Of a stretch of DNA of 16,130 nt, positions 7,054 to 14,293 are shown piece by piece. Position 1 is the stretch's first letter. Every line of letters begins with the position of its first letter. Under the pieces are notes generated by a model, which saw only the letters and a program-made list of their open reading frames with translations, made no database searches and was not told the origin of the DNA. The stretch comes from Deltaproteobacteria bacterium (GTDB taxonomy: Bacteria > UBA10199 > DSSB01). The stretch lies in contig JAIOPF010000368.1 in assembly GCA_021414045.1 (NCBI GenBank), forward strand, positions 1,552 through 17,681. Reading direction: 5' to 3'. Both the position numbers and the translations under genes were made by a program.

Positions 7054-7064
7054 AGTGTTACACT
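7054..7064 (+). promoter_or_regulatory. Putative extended -10 promoter or operator for kdd
   Basis: AGTGTTACACT (7054-7064) is a perfect 11-base palindrome. It also contains TG-T-TACACT (7056-7064), an extended -10 element whose hexamer ends six bases before the kdd ATG. That would put the transcription start at or next to the start codon, giving a leaderless mRNA. No good -35 is seen (TTATCC at 7036-7041 is weak). The same nonamer TGTTACACT precedes kal. Confidence 0.45.
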
Positions 7065-7070
7065 GAAGAC

Positions 7071-8120
7071 ATGAAGGCCCTAAACCACTTCATGCAGGAT
7101 GAGGTCCGGTCCCAGGAAAACCCTCTGGGAGCCGAAAGGGTGATCGCTCCCAAGGGGGCCCTGCCTCAAGGGGCCCATCGACTCGATGCGAGCTTGCCTC
7201 TCTATGCCGACGAGACCCTGATCGATGTCGAGCGGTTGAATCTCGATTCGGTTTCTTTCCGCCAGCTGAAGGAAAACCAGGAAGAAGGCGCGACGCCCAT
7301 CGCGGATCAGATTCTGGGAATCGTGAGAGAGCGGGGTAAGATGCAGAATCCGGTCACCGGTTCTGGGGGCATGCTTCTGGGCAAGGTGATGCAGGTCGGT
7401 CCCAAGGCGCCACCGCGTTTCGAGGTGGGGGATAGGGTGGCGACTTTGGTGAGCCTGACTCTTACGCCGCTGCATCTGGAAGAAATTTTATCCCTTCACC
7501 CCTCTGATCCTCAGGTGGAGGTGAGGGGGCATGCCATTCTTTTTGCTAGTTCTCCCGCCGTGAAACTGCCGACAGACCTCCCGGAGGCCATTGCCTTATC
7601 CATCCTGGATGTTTGCGGCGCCCCGGCTTGGGTGAGGCGTCTGACAAAAGTTGGAGACAAGGTCTTGATCGTCGGCGCCGGGAAATCCGGGGCTTTGGCC
7701 GCGGCGGCGGCGAGTGAAAAGATTGTCGCCGAAGACCTTTGGATTTCGGACATTTCTGAAGCGTCTTTAGAAAAAACCTTGAGCCTAGGTTTCGCCAAAA
7801 ATGCCGTATGCGCGAATGCCCAATGGCCCTTCGAATTTCATGAGTCCTTCGAGCGGGCCGGTGCGCCTCGCTTCGATCTCGTGGTCAACGTCAGCAATGC
7901 TCCTGAAACCGAAACCGCCTCGATCTTGGTGGCGAAGGACGGGGGAAAAGTTTTGTTCTTCAATATGGCCACGCAGTTCAGTCGTGCCGTGCTTTCCACC
8001 GAAGGCCTAGGGCGCGATGTCGAGCTGGTGATGGGTAACGGTTTTGCGCAAGGTCATGCGGAATATACTTTAGATTTAGTAAGGAGAAACAATAGGTTAA
8101 TAAAATTTTTTGAAGTGTAG
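7071..8120 (+). CDS. kdd: L-erythro-3,5-diaminohexanoate dehydrogenase
   Basis: A 349-residue NAD(P)-dependent enzyme that oxidatively deaminates (3S,5S)-3,5-diaminohexanoate to 5-amino-3-oxohexanoate in lysine fermentation. The N-terminal half has segments I associate with Kdd: RVIAPKGALPQ, ETLIDVERLNLDSVSF and ERGKMQNPVTGSGGMLLG. It then follows a medium-chain-dehydrogenase plan with the dinucleotide-binding GAGKSG at residues 202-207 (VLIVGAGKSGALAAAAA). Context makes the call firm, since kamA, kamD, kamE, kal and kce follow. The start at 7071 has no Shine-Dalgarno sequence but lies six bases after a possible -10 box. The ATG at 7092 is an alternative, because family conservation begins around residue 20. 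The last 20 or so codons are strikingly AT-rich (TTA, AGG, AGA, ATA), unlike the rest. The stop is 12 nt ahead of kamA. Confidence 0.9.
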   Translation: MKALNHFMQDEVRSQENPLGAERVIAPKGALPQGAHRLDASLPLYADETLIDVERLNLDSVSFRQLKENQEEGATPIADQILGIVRERGKMQNPVTGSGGMLLGKVMQVGPKAPPRFEVGDRVATLVSLTLTPLHLEEILSLHPSDPQVEVRGHAILFASSPAVKLPTDLPEAIALSILDVCGAPAWVRRLTKVGDKVLIVGAGKSGALAAAAASEKIVAEDLWISDISEASLEKTLSLGFAKNAVCANAQWPFEFHESFERAGAPRFDLVVNVSNAPETETASILVAKDGGKVLFFNMATQFSRAVLSTEGLGRDVELVMGNGFAQGHAEYTLDLVRRNNRLIKFFEV

Positions 8121-8132
8121 GATGAGGAAAAT

Positions 8133-9410
8133 ATGCGCCTGCCTTATGTCGACAATACGAACCCGCTTTACTACCAGCGCTTTCAACCGTGGAGGGACGT
8201 GCCGCGTTCGGATTGGGACAATTGGAAGTGGCAACTACAGCACACGATTTCCAATCCCGAACAGCTGGCTGAAATTCTGCCCTTAACCGAGGAAGCCAAA
8301 GAGAGGGTCCGTCATACCCTGCCCAAGTATAAGTTCGCCGTCGCCCCGTATTACCTTTCCCTCGTGGACCCCAATAACCCGGAATGCCCCATTCGACTCC
8401 AGAGCATTCCCACCGAGGCGGAGCTTCACATCGAGGCGGGAGAGATGGACGACCCCCTGGCGGAAGACACCGATATGCCGGTGCCCAATGTCGTGCACCG
8501 TTATCCCGATAGGGTCTTGGTTACGATCACAGGGGTCTGCTCGATGTATTGCCGATTTTGTACACGTCGGCGCTTTGTGATGGATAAAGAGGGGCACAAG
8601 GAGCGCAATGAGGTCGATGTGATCTGCAATTACATCGGATCCCACCCCGAGATCCGGGACGTGATTCTTTCGGGCGGCGACGCCCTGATGATGGGGACGA
8701 CGATGCTGGTCGAGATCATGAGCCGGATTCGGGCCATTCCCCACGTGGAAATCCTGCGCATTGCCAGCAAAATTCCCTGTGTTTTGCCCATGCGGATCAC
8801 CGACGAGCTGGTGACCACCCTGAAACGTTTCAAACCCCTTTATTTTATGACGCACTTCAACCATCCCTACGAGCTGACGCCCGAGGCAAAAATCGCTTGC
8901 GAGCGCTTGGTGGACGGTGGTATTCCTGTTATGAATCAGAGCGTTTTGCTGAGGAAAATCAACAGCGACGCGGCGATCATGAAAAAGCTCATGCAAGAGC
9001 TATTGGCACTGCGCGTAAAGCCTTATTATATTTATCAATGCGATCTTAGCGAGGGAATCGGCCACTTTAGGACTCCCGTCGGAAAAGGGATCGAGATTAT
9101 CGAATCATTGCGCGGCCACACCAGCGGCTTAGCCGTCCCCGAATTCGTGATAGACGTACCGGGAGGCGGGGGAAAGATACCCGTAGCGCCGCATTACCTG
9201 ATCAGCCAGTCGGACAAAAAAGTCGTGGTGCGCAATTACGAAGGCTTCATCAGCACCTACCCTCAGCCCACTCTGACCGATTGCACCTGCTCGACCGCGA
9301 AGGCGGTGGAGACCGGTCCACCGTCCCTTCACGAACATGGGGTGGCTCGGTTGCTTCACGAGGATTCGATCTCGATCGAACCTCATGAGACGCGGGACGC
9401 CCTACACTAG
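8133..9410 (+). CDS. kamA: L-lysine 2,3-aminomutase (radical SAM, PLP)
   Basis: A 425-residue enzyme converting L-lysine to L-beta-lysine by a 5'-deoxyadenosyl-radical mechanism. The radical-SAM cluster motif is CSMYCRFC with Cys136, Cys140 and Cys143. Lys348 in DVPGGGGK corresponds to the PLP-binding Lys337 of the clostridial enzyme. Asp304 (QCDLSEG) and Asp341 match Asp293 and Asp330, which hold the lysine amino group. All four share the same +11 offset, which supports a real lysine mutase rather than the shorter EpmB/YjeK type. A C-terminal extension beyond the barrel has the CTCST motif. GAGGA at 8124-8128 serves as ribosome-binding site. It is expected to be oxygen-sensitive and cytoplasmic, acting first in the pathway encoded by this cluster. 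The gap to kamD is 92 nt. Confidence 0.95.
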   Translation: MRLPYVDNTNPLYYQRFQPWRDVPRSDWDNWKWQLQHTISNPEQLAEILPLTEEAKERVRHTLPKYKFAVAPYYLSLVDPNNPECPIRLQSIPTEAELHIEAGEMDDPLAEDTDMPVPNVVHRYPDRVLVTITGVCSMYCRFCTRRRFVMDKEGHKERNEVDVICNYIGSHPEIRDVILSGGDALMMGTTMLVEIMSRIRAIPHVEILRIASKIPCVLPMRITDELVTTLKRFKPLYFMTHFNHPYELTPEAKIACERLVDGGIPVMNQSVLLRKINSDAAIMKKLMQELLALRVKPYYIYQCDLSEGIGHFRTPVGKGIEIIESLRGHTSGLAVPEFVIDVPGGGGKIPVAPHYLISQSDKKVVVRNYEGFISTYPQPTLTDCTCSTAKAVETGPPSLHEHGVARLLHEDSISIEPHETRDALH

Positions 9411-9502
9411 GTTATGATTAGGTTTTGAAGTTGAATTCCACAGTCCACGGCCTTTTGCCTTCGGCGCCGGACTTTGAGCCTTCAGCTTGAAACATTTCGC
9501 GA
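9411..9502 (+). other. 92-bp gap between kamA and kamD
   Basis: This is the largest gap inside the lysine cluster apart from that before kal. It holds no recognisable promoter, terminator or Shine-Dalgarno sequence. Short internal similarities are present: GCCTTCGGC and GCCTTCAGC, and the palindrome CGGCGCCG near 9462-9469. A five-codon reading frame at 9414-9428 (MIRF) is too small to call. Confidence 0.4.
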
Positions 9503-11911
9503 ATGTCCAAACTTAGCCTCGATCGCGATCAGATCGATCAGTGCCGCGACCAAGCGGTGCAGGTGATCCGCACGATCCTTCACAACGTCAACCGACATAC
9601 CACCGTCTCCATCGAACGCAGCGTGCTTCGCATGCTGGGCGTCGAAGGAACTCTCGAAGAGAGCCCGAAAGACGTCGCGCCCCAGGGCCGTTATCCTCTG
9701 GTCAACGAGGTGGTCGACAAGATCGGCCAAGAGCGCTTACACAAGGGCGCCGCCTATTGGTTCGGACTCGCCGCCGCGCAGCACTCGCGGCTGACGCCCA
9801 CGACCCTCGCGCGTAAGATCGCCTCCGGTGAGATCGATTTGGACAAGCTCGAGGCGGTTCCCCTCGAGAAGATCGACGAGCTTTGTCAGGCTTTCTTGAC
9901 CAAGACCATCGCCAAGCTCAGGGCCTCCAACGAGAAGCGCAAGAAACGCCCCGCGTGGCGACTGTCCAGCGCTCCCCTGCGTTACATCATCGTCGCGACC
10001 GGAAATATCCAAGAAGACGTCCGGCAGGCCCAGGCCGCCGCCGAAATGGGCGCGGACATCATCGCCGTGATCCGTTCCACCGCGCAGAGCTTGCTCGATT
10101 ACGTCCCCGAGGGCGAGACCGTCGAGGGGTTCGGCGGTACTTTCGCCACCCAAGAGAATTTCCGCATCATGCGCCAGGCCTTGGATCAGAGCGAAAAGCA
10201 GCTGAAGCGACGCATCGGCTTGACCAACTATTCGTCCGGGCTCTGTATGCCGGAAATCGCCGTTCTGGGCGCCTTGGAGGGCATCGATTACCTGCTCAAC
10301 GACGCCATGTACGGGATCCTGTTCCGCGACATCAACATGAAGCGGAATTTCGTCGACCAATATTTTTCGCGCCGCATCTGCGCTCTTTCCGGCATCACCA
10401 TCCAAACCGGAGAAGACAATTATCTAACCACGGCCGACTCGCATAAGTATTACTACCAAGTTTTGGCCAGTCACTTTCTCAACGAGGCCTTCGCCAAGGC
10501 CGCGGGGTTGCCCGACAACCAGATCGCCCTGGGTCACGCGCACGAGATCGACCCTTGGATCGAGGATTCCATTTTGTATGAGTGGGCCCAGGCCCAACTG
10601 ATCCGCGAGGTCTTTCCCCGCGCCCCCATCAAGTTCATGCCGCCGACCAAGCACAAGACCGGCGATATCTTTTTCAGCTATCTTTACGACGGGATGTTCA
10701 ATCTGGCCGGCATTATGACGGGGCAGACGATCCAGTTAATGGGCATGCACACCGAGGCCATCCACAATCCCTTCGTGCAAGACCGGTATCTCAGCTTGAA
10801 GAACGCCAATTATATTTTTCGCGGCGCGAAGAGCATCCAAGACGAGGTGACCTTCCAATCCAACGGAAAGGTCGCCCGCCGTGCCCGGCAAGTGCTGGAA
10901 GATGCGCTGACCTTACTCAAAAAAGTTCGCGCGAAAGGCTTGATGTCTTCCATCGAAGAAGGCGCCTTCGCGAACGTGAAGCGTTACGCCGACGGCGGCA
11001 AGGGACTGGACGGTGTCTTCGAAAAGGACCGCGATTATTACACTCCCCTGAAGGAATACCTGACGCCCAAGCAAGAAAGCCGCGAAGAAGAGCCGCGACG
11101 CTCCGATCGCGCTCGGGGTCGAGGCCGTGACCGCTTGGCCAACCGCGAAGGCGACCGCGATCGCGGTCGCCCGCAAGAGCGCGAACCATCTGCGGAAACG
11201 CCGGGACTTCGCGAGGGCGAAAGGGATGGCGGACGCGATCGCATCAACGACCGAAACGATCGCGATCCAGTTCGCGGGCGAGGTCGAGGCAACGACCGCG
11301 ATCGAGGCAACGACCGGGGACGTGATTCGGCCCGAGGCCGCGGACGCGGCAACGATAGGGATCGCGGGCGAGACCGCCCCAATGACCGTGATCGAGGGAA
11401 TGATCGAGGCCGTGGCCGCGATCGTGGCAGACGCCCCGAAGGAGCGCCGCAGCGGCCTCCGGTGTCCGCCGATTCGGGAGCTCCCATCGATGCCGAGAAC
11501 GCAGCTCCCATTGCCGTGAACATTACCGAAACCGTCGCGACCGAAGCCGTTATTTTGCTGCCTCCTCCCGGCGAGGCCTCCGAGGCGAGGCCGGAACAGA
11601 ATTTTTCGGAAGATCGCGAGGAAAACTCCGCGGAAGATTTCGCGGGTACCGAGGCAGAGCCTGGTCCCGGAGAAGAACAGGCCCGCGGCGAAGATCCCGG
11701 GCAGCGTTCCGGGCCGTCCCGAGGACGTCGTCGTGGACGGCGAGGCGGGAGAGGTCGAGGCCGTCGTGGCGGAAGAGGGCCGCGACCGCCGATGGGAGCC
11801 ACCGAAGGCGCGGGACAAGAGGGCGTTGCGCCGCCAAGTTCCGTCACCGAGCGTCCATCGGAGTCTTATTCCGCCCCCAGTGAGTCCCCCAAACCTGATC
11901 GCGACGAGTAA
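9503..11911 (+). CDS. kamD: Lysine 5,6-aminomutase alpha subunit with long Arg/Asp/Gly-rich C-terminal tail
   Basis: An 802-residue protein. Residues 1 to about 520 match the catalytic alpha subunit of beta-lysine (D-lysine) 5,6-aminomutase, normally about 516 residues. This subunit forms the TIM barrel that, with KamE, uses adenosylcobalamin and PLP to move the terminal amino group, giving 3,5-diaminohexanoate. Typical segments are PLRYIIVATGNIQEDVRQAQ, GLTNYSSGLCMPEIA, FFSYLYDGMFNLAGIMTGQT, QLMGMHTEAIHNPF and NANYIFRGAKSI. From residue 523 a low-complexity tail of about 280 residues follows: Arg-Asp/Arg-Gly repeats (527-645), a linker with a hydrophobic patch and acidic part (646-739), an Arg-Gly block (740-763), and a Ser/Pro/Glu end. 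The frame is continuous, with no sign of a missed stop. Such tails occur on RNA-binding proteins such as RNase E, not normally on aminomutases. No clear ribosome-binding site is seen; kamE starts 6 nt after the stop. Confidence 0.92.
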   Translation: MSKLSLDRDQIDQCRDQAVQVIRTILHNVNRHTTVSIERSVLRMLGVEGTLEESPKDVAPQGRYPLVNEVVDKIGQERLHKGAAYWFGLAAAQHSRLTPTTLARKIASGEIDLDKLEAVPLEKIDELCQAFLTKTIAKLRASNEKRKKRPAWRLSSAPLRYIIVATGNIQEDVRQAQAAAEMGADIIAVIRSTAQSLLDYVPEGETVEGFGGTFATQENFRIMRQALDQSEKQLKRRIGLTNYSSGLCMPEIAVLGALEGIDYLLNDAMYGILFRDINMKRNFVDQYFSRRICALSGITIQTGEDNYLTTADSHKYYYQVLASHFLNEAFAKAAGLPDNQIALGHAHEIDPWIEDSILYEWAQAQLIREVFPRAPIKFMPPTKHKTGDIFFSYLYDGMFNLAGIMTGQTIQLMGMHTEAIHNPFVQDRYLSLKNANYIFRGAKSIQDEVTFQSNGKVARRARQVLEDALTLLKKVRAKGLMSSIEEGAFANVKRYADGGKGLDGVFEKDRDYYTPLKEYLTPKQESREEEPRRSDRARGRGRDRLANREGDRDRGRPQEREPSAETPGLREGERDGGRDRINDRNDRDPVRGRGRGNDRDRGNDRGRDSARGRGRGNDRDRGRDRPNDRDRGNDRGRGRDRGRRPEGAPQRPPVSADSGAPIDAENAAPIAVNITETVATEAVILLPPPGEASEARPEQNFSEDREENSAEDFAGTEAEPGPGEEQARGEDPGQRSGPSRGRRRGRRGGRGRGRRGGRGPRPPMGATEGAGQEGVAPPSSVTERPSESYSAPSESPKPDRDE
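11085..11446 (+). repeat. Low-complexity repeat region encoding Arg-Asp/Arg-Gly tail of KamD
   Basis: Degenerate short repeats built from CGATCGCGG, GGCAACGACCGC and CGAGGTCGAGG-like units. At protein level RGRGRGNDRDRG appears twice (DNA near 11274 and 11334), and NDRDRGNDRGR also appears twice. The lack of stop-like codons here opens long frames on both strands, which are artefacts. The internal duplications suggest growth by slippage or unequal exchange. Confidence 0.7.
11720..11791 (+). repeat. Arg-Gly-rich block in KamD tail
   Basis: This 24-codon segment encodes RGRRRGRRGGRGRGRR followed by GGRGPRPP, a dense Arg-Gly (RGG-type) basic cluster at residues 740-763. It is separated from the first basic block by an acidic linker. 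Confidence 0.75.
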
Positions 11912-11916
11912 AAGAT

Positions 11917-12729
11917 ATGCCCATGGAAACATTGAAACGTTGGTTTCAAAAAAAGAGCGAAGAGTCTTTGCCGACTCCCGGGCAACCGGTGAATTTGCGC
12001 CGCATCATGCCTTACGGCGACCAGATGAACGACGGGGCCATGCAATTGAGCTTCACGCTTCCGGTCGACCACTCCCCTGAAGCCAAGGAAGCCGCTCGTC
12101 TTTACGTCGAAAAGCTGGGTTTCCACGAAATCCACGTCGCCAACGCCGAAGCGATAGGCGCGGGCTTCACCTATTTCGTCGTTTTTGCACGCGCGAAGCA
12201 CGCCATCGATTTCACGAAGGTGAAGGTCGCCAAGGCCGACTTCCAAAAATTGGATTTCGATCAGGTCATGAAGCTTGCCGATGAAAAATTGAAAAGACGC
12301 CTTGTCGTGATCGGCGCGACCACAGGTACCGACGCCCATACGGTCGGTCTCGATGCGATCATGAACATGAAGGGCTACGCCGGAGATCCCGGCCTCGAGC
12401 GCTATCCTTGCTTCAAGGTGGTCAATCTGCGCTCACAGGTCGACAATAAAGAATTGGTCGAAGCGGCCCTCGAGCTGAAGGCCGACGTCATCCTGATCAG
12501 CAAGCTCGTCACGCAGCGTGGTCAGCACCTGCAAGACCTCAAAGACTTGCTCCCTCTCCTCAAAGAGAACAAGAAGCTCAACCAGCCCTTGCTCAAGATC
12601 GTCGGTGGTCCGCGCATGACGCACGCCATCGCCGTCAAGCTGGGCTACGACGCCGGCTTCGGCCCAGGCACCTTGCCTAGCGAGGTCGCGAGTTTCATCG
12701 TTCATGAGTATAGCAAAAAGGCGAAGTGA
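11917..12729 (+). CDS. kamE: Lysine 5,6-aminomutase beta subunit (B12- and PLP-binding)
   Basis: A 270-residue partner of KamD. The C-terminal Rossmann domain carries the base-off/His-on cobalamin motif DAHTVG with His141 as the cobalt ligand. Lys152 (IMNMKGY), eleven residues later, matches the PLP-binding Lys144 that follows His133 in the clostridial enzyme, so both cofactor contacts are retained. Later segments ILISKLVTQRGQHLQDL and IVGGPRMTHAIAVKLGYDAGFGPGT complete the B12-binding fold. The N-terminal part (MPYGDQMNDGAMQLSFTLP) is the usual dimerisation region. It is about as long as characterised homologues and has no extra tail, unlike KamD. ATGs at 11917 and 11923 are both possible starts; neither has a strong ribosome-binding site, and translational coupling to kamD (6 nt gap) is likely. 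Confidence 0.94.
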   Translation: MPMETLKRWFQKKSEESLPTPGQPVNLRRIMPYGDQMNDGAMQLSFTLPVDHSPEAKEAARLYVEKLGFHEIHVANAEAIGAGFTYFVVFARAKHAIDFTKVKVAKADFQKLDFDQVMKLADEKLKRRLVVIGATTGTDAHTVGLDAIMNMKGYAGDPGLERYPCFKVVNLRSQVDNKELVEAALELKADVILISKLVTQRGQHLQDLKDLLPLLKENKKLNQPLLKIVGGPRMTHAIAVKLGYDAGFGPGTLPSEVASFIVHEYSKKAK

Positions 12730-12796
12730 TCTGGCCTAAGATTTGCTGTCTTGCCTGGAAAGGTTACTTGAACTACAAAGGCAAGAAAGGCTGCTT

Positions 12797-12991
12797 ATGG
12801 AACGTCTTGAAAATTGGTTTCTCACCCTCAATCAAAAGCTCGAGAAGATCGACGTTGATCTTATGGGTATTCGCGGCGAATTGGGCGATATCCGGGAGTT
12901 TATCGAGCATCATCAAACCGATATTCGCATCTGTAAATTGGCCATAGAGCGGGTCGACGACAAGGTCGAGAGCCTCCGAAAACACTCCTAG
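12797..12991 (+). CDS. Small coiled-coil protein of unknown function
   Basis: A 64-residue protein starting at ATG 12797, preceded by AAAGG at 12786-12790. An in-frame TTG at 12743 would add 18 residues (LERLLELQRQERLL...) that are also amphipathic, so the longer 82-residue form is possible. The sequence is charged and heptad-like (LENWFLTLNQKLEKIDVDL; IRGELGDIREFIEHHQTDI; LAIERVDDKVESL), predicting a long coiled coil, with no signal peptide or membrane segment. It lies between kamE and kal, in the transcription direction of the lysine cluster. I recognise no family. It could be an oligomerisation or accessory factor for the aminomutase, or simply a passenger. Confidence 0.55.
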   Translation: MERLENWFLTLNQKLEKIDVDLMGIRGELGDIREFIEHHQTDIRICKLAIERVDDKVESLRKHS

Positions 12992-13012
12992 CCCGTCTTA
13001 TTTTCAGAAACT

Positions 13013-13040
13013 TTGAAAAAAATCTTCGCGCTGTTACACT
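13013..13040 (+). promoter_or_regulatory. Sigma-70-type promoter for kal-kce, likely leaderless or nearly so
   Basis: TTGAAA (13013-13018, five of six bases of the -35 consensus) is followed after 16 bp by TACACT (13035-13040), preceded by TG one base upstream (TGTTACACT at 13032-13040), an extended -10. Transcription should start about seven bases later, near 13047, while the kal ATG is at 13050. No Shine-Dalgarno sequence could then exist in the leader. Confidence 0.6.
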
Positions 13041-13049
13041 ATCGGTAGA

Positions 13050-13439
13050 ATGGCGAGGAAGCCCAAAAAAGTGACGCAGCGCGTGCGCATGAGTTCGGCG
13101 GACGCCCATTATGCCGGGGGCCTCGTGGACGGCGCCCGTATCCTTGCCCTGTTCGGGGACGTCGCCACCGAGCTATTGATCCGCTCGGATGGAGAAGAGG
13201 GCTTGTTTCGCGCCTATGAAAGCGTCGAATTCCTGGCTCCGGTTCACGCCGGGGATTTCATCGAAGCCGAAGGCGAAATCCTCCGCTTCGGACGCACTTC
13301 CCGAAAAATGAAATTTATCGCGCGCAAGATCATCGCGGCCGACCGAGTTTCGAATCCTCCCGGCAAGGCTCAGGTTTTGAAAAAGCCCTTGGTCGTTTGT
13401 CGAGCCGTTGGGACCTGCGTCATCGTGGGGAAAAAATGA
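13050..13439 (+). CDS. kal: 3-aminobutyryl-CoA ammonia-lyase
   Basis: A 129-residue hot-dog-fold enzyme that eliminates ammonia from L-3-aminobutyryl-CoA to give crotonyl-CoA, a late step of lysine fermentation. The sequence shows the segments I associate with Kal: [74 protein letters not shown] and the end [11 protein letters not shown]. Length is typical. A generic acyl-CoA thioesterase shares the fold but is unlikely given these segments and the kce gene that overlaps it by 4 nt (ATGA at 13436-13439), which implies translational coupling. The start has no Shine-Dalgarno sequence but sits just after a good promoter. Confidence 0.92.
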   Translation: MARKPKKVTQRVRMSSADAHYAGGLVDGARILALFGDVATELLIRSDGEEGLFRAYESVEFLAPVHAGDFIEAEGEILRFGRTSRKMKFIARKIIAADRVSNPPGKAQVLKKPLVVCRAVGTCVIVGKK

Positions 13440-14269
13440 GTCCCTCGAACAGGAATCTTCCGGTCATTCTCACTTGCGCCCTCGTCGGCGCCGAGTTGAC
13501 CCGCGAACAAACCCCGTATTTACCCCTAAGCCCCGAAGAAATCGTCGCTTCCGCTGTGGAAGCTCACTCCGCCGGCGCCGCCATTCTCCATCTTCATGTC
13601 CGAGACGACCAGGGGCGGCCGACTTGCAGCGAGGCCGTGTTCCAGGAGGTCGTCCGAGGCATTCGAGAACGTTGCGACGCCATCCTTCAGGTTTCCACGG
13701 GTGGCGCCGTTGGAGACAGCGAGGCTGATCGATTGCGCCCTCTGGAGGCCGCGCCGGAGATGGCTTCACTGACAACTGGTTCGGTCAATTTTGGTGACGA
13801 GGTCTTCTTGAATCCGCGACCCTTCGTCCAAAAGTTGGCCGAAGCGATGAAGGCGCGCGGGATCAAGCCCGAGATCGAGGTCTTCGACGCCGCGATGCTC
13901 GAAGAGGGGATTCGTCTCGCCGATGAGGGCTTGATCGAGAGTCCCTTACACTTCGATTTGGTTTTGGGTGTGCCGGGAGCCCTGTCCGCGACCGAACGAA
14001 ACCTCGACTTTTTGGTTTCTGGCATCCCCGAGGGATCGACCTGGTCCGTGGCCGCCGTCGGGCGTTGGCAGTTTCCGATGGCGCAGCTGGCCCTAGAGAA
14101 GGGTGGACATGTCCGCGTCGGTATGGAAGACAATATTTACCTGGAAAAAGGGGTGTTGGCGAAGTCCAACGCCGAATTGGTCGCCAAAGCCAAAAGCTTG
14201 GCCGCGGCGGCGGGAAGGCCCTCGGCGTCTTCCGCGGAAGCGAGAGACATGCTTCGATTGCGCCCTTAA
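13436..14269 (+). CDS. kce: 3-keto-5-aminohexanoate cleavage enzyme (BKACE/DUF849 family)
   Basis: A 277-residue zinc enzyme that condenses 5-amino-3-oxohexanoate with acetyl-CoA to give L-3-aminobutyryl-CoA and acetoacetate. His52 and His54 in ILHLHVRD and Glu231 in VGMEDN are the expected metal ligands of this TIM-barrel family. [29 protein letters not shown] and [15 protein letters not shown] are typical. The BKACE family covers several beta-keto acids; the Kce assignment rests on the adjacent kal and the rest of the lysine cluster. The start at 13436 was chosen over an upstream in-frame start at 13397 because it gives the usual N-terminus and the ATGA overlap with the kal stop. It is the last gene of the cluster; no terminator is visible before the lipid-kinase gene 24 nt on. 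Confidence 0.93.
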   Translation: MSPSNRNLPVILTCALVGAELTREQTPYLPLSPEEIVASAVEAHSAGAAILHLHVRDDQGRPTCSEAVFQEVVRGIRERCDAILQVSTGGAVGDSEADRLRPLEAAPEMASLTTGSVNFGDEVFLNPRPFVQKLAEAMKARGIKPEIEVFDAAMLEEGIRLADEGLIESPLHFDLVLGVPGALSATERNLDFLVSGIPEGSTWSVAAVGRWQFPMAQLALEKGGHVRVGMEDNIYLEKGVLAKSNAELVAKAKSLAAAAGRPSASSAEARDMLRLRP

Positions 14270-14293
14270 AACCTTCTTAAAGCGCCCTTTGAT

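Noticed and set aside
9403..9408. TACACT near the kamA stop as a -10 element for kamD
   Set aside because: It lacks the TG extension seen at kdd and kal, has no -35, and is nearly 100 bp from the kamD start.
11085..11446. Repeats in the kamD tail as a CRISPR or tandem-repeat array
   Set aside because: The units are degenerate, in frame and without unique spacers; they are explained by repetitive protein coding.
10913..11932. Long reverse-strand open frames (339 and 269 codons) and an extra forward frame at 11127-11519 over the kamD tail
   Set aside because: They arise because the repetitive CGA/GAC/GGC coding of the tail contains almost no stop triplets in any frame. The products have no family features, while the kamD frame is continuous with a certain enzyme.
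13397..13435. Longer N-terminus for kce starting at 13397
   Set aside because: It would overlap kal by 43 nt. The ATG at 13436 gives the normal family N-terminus and an ATGA stop-start overlap.
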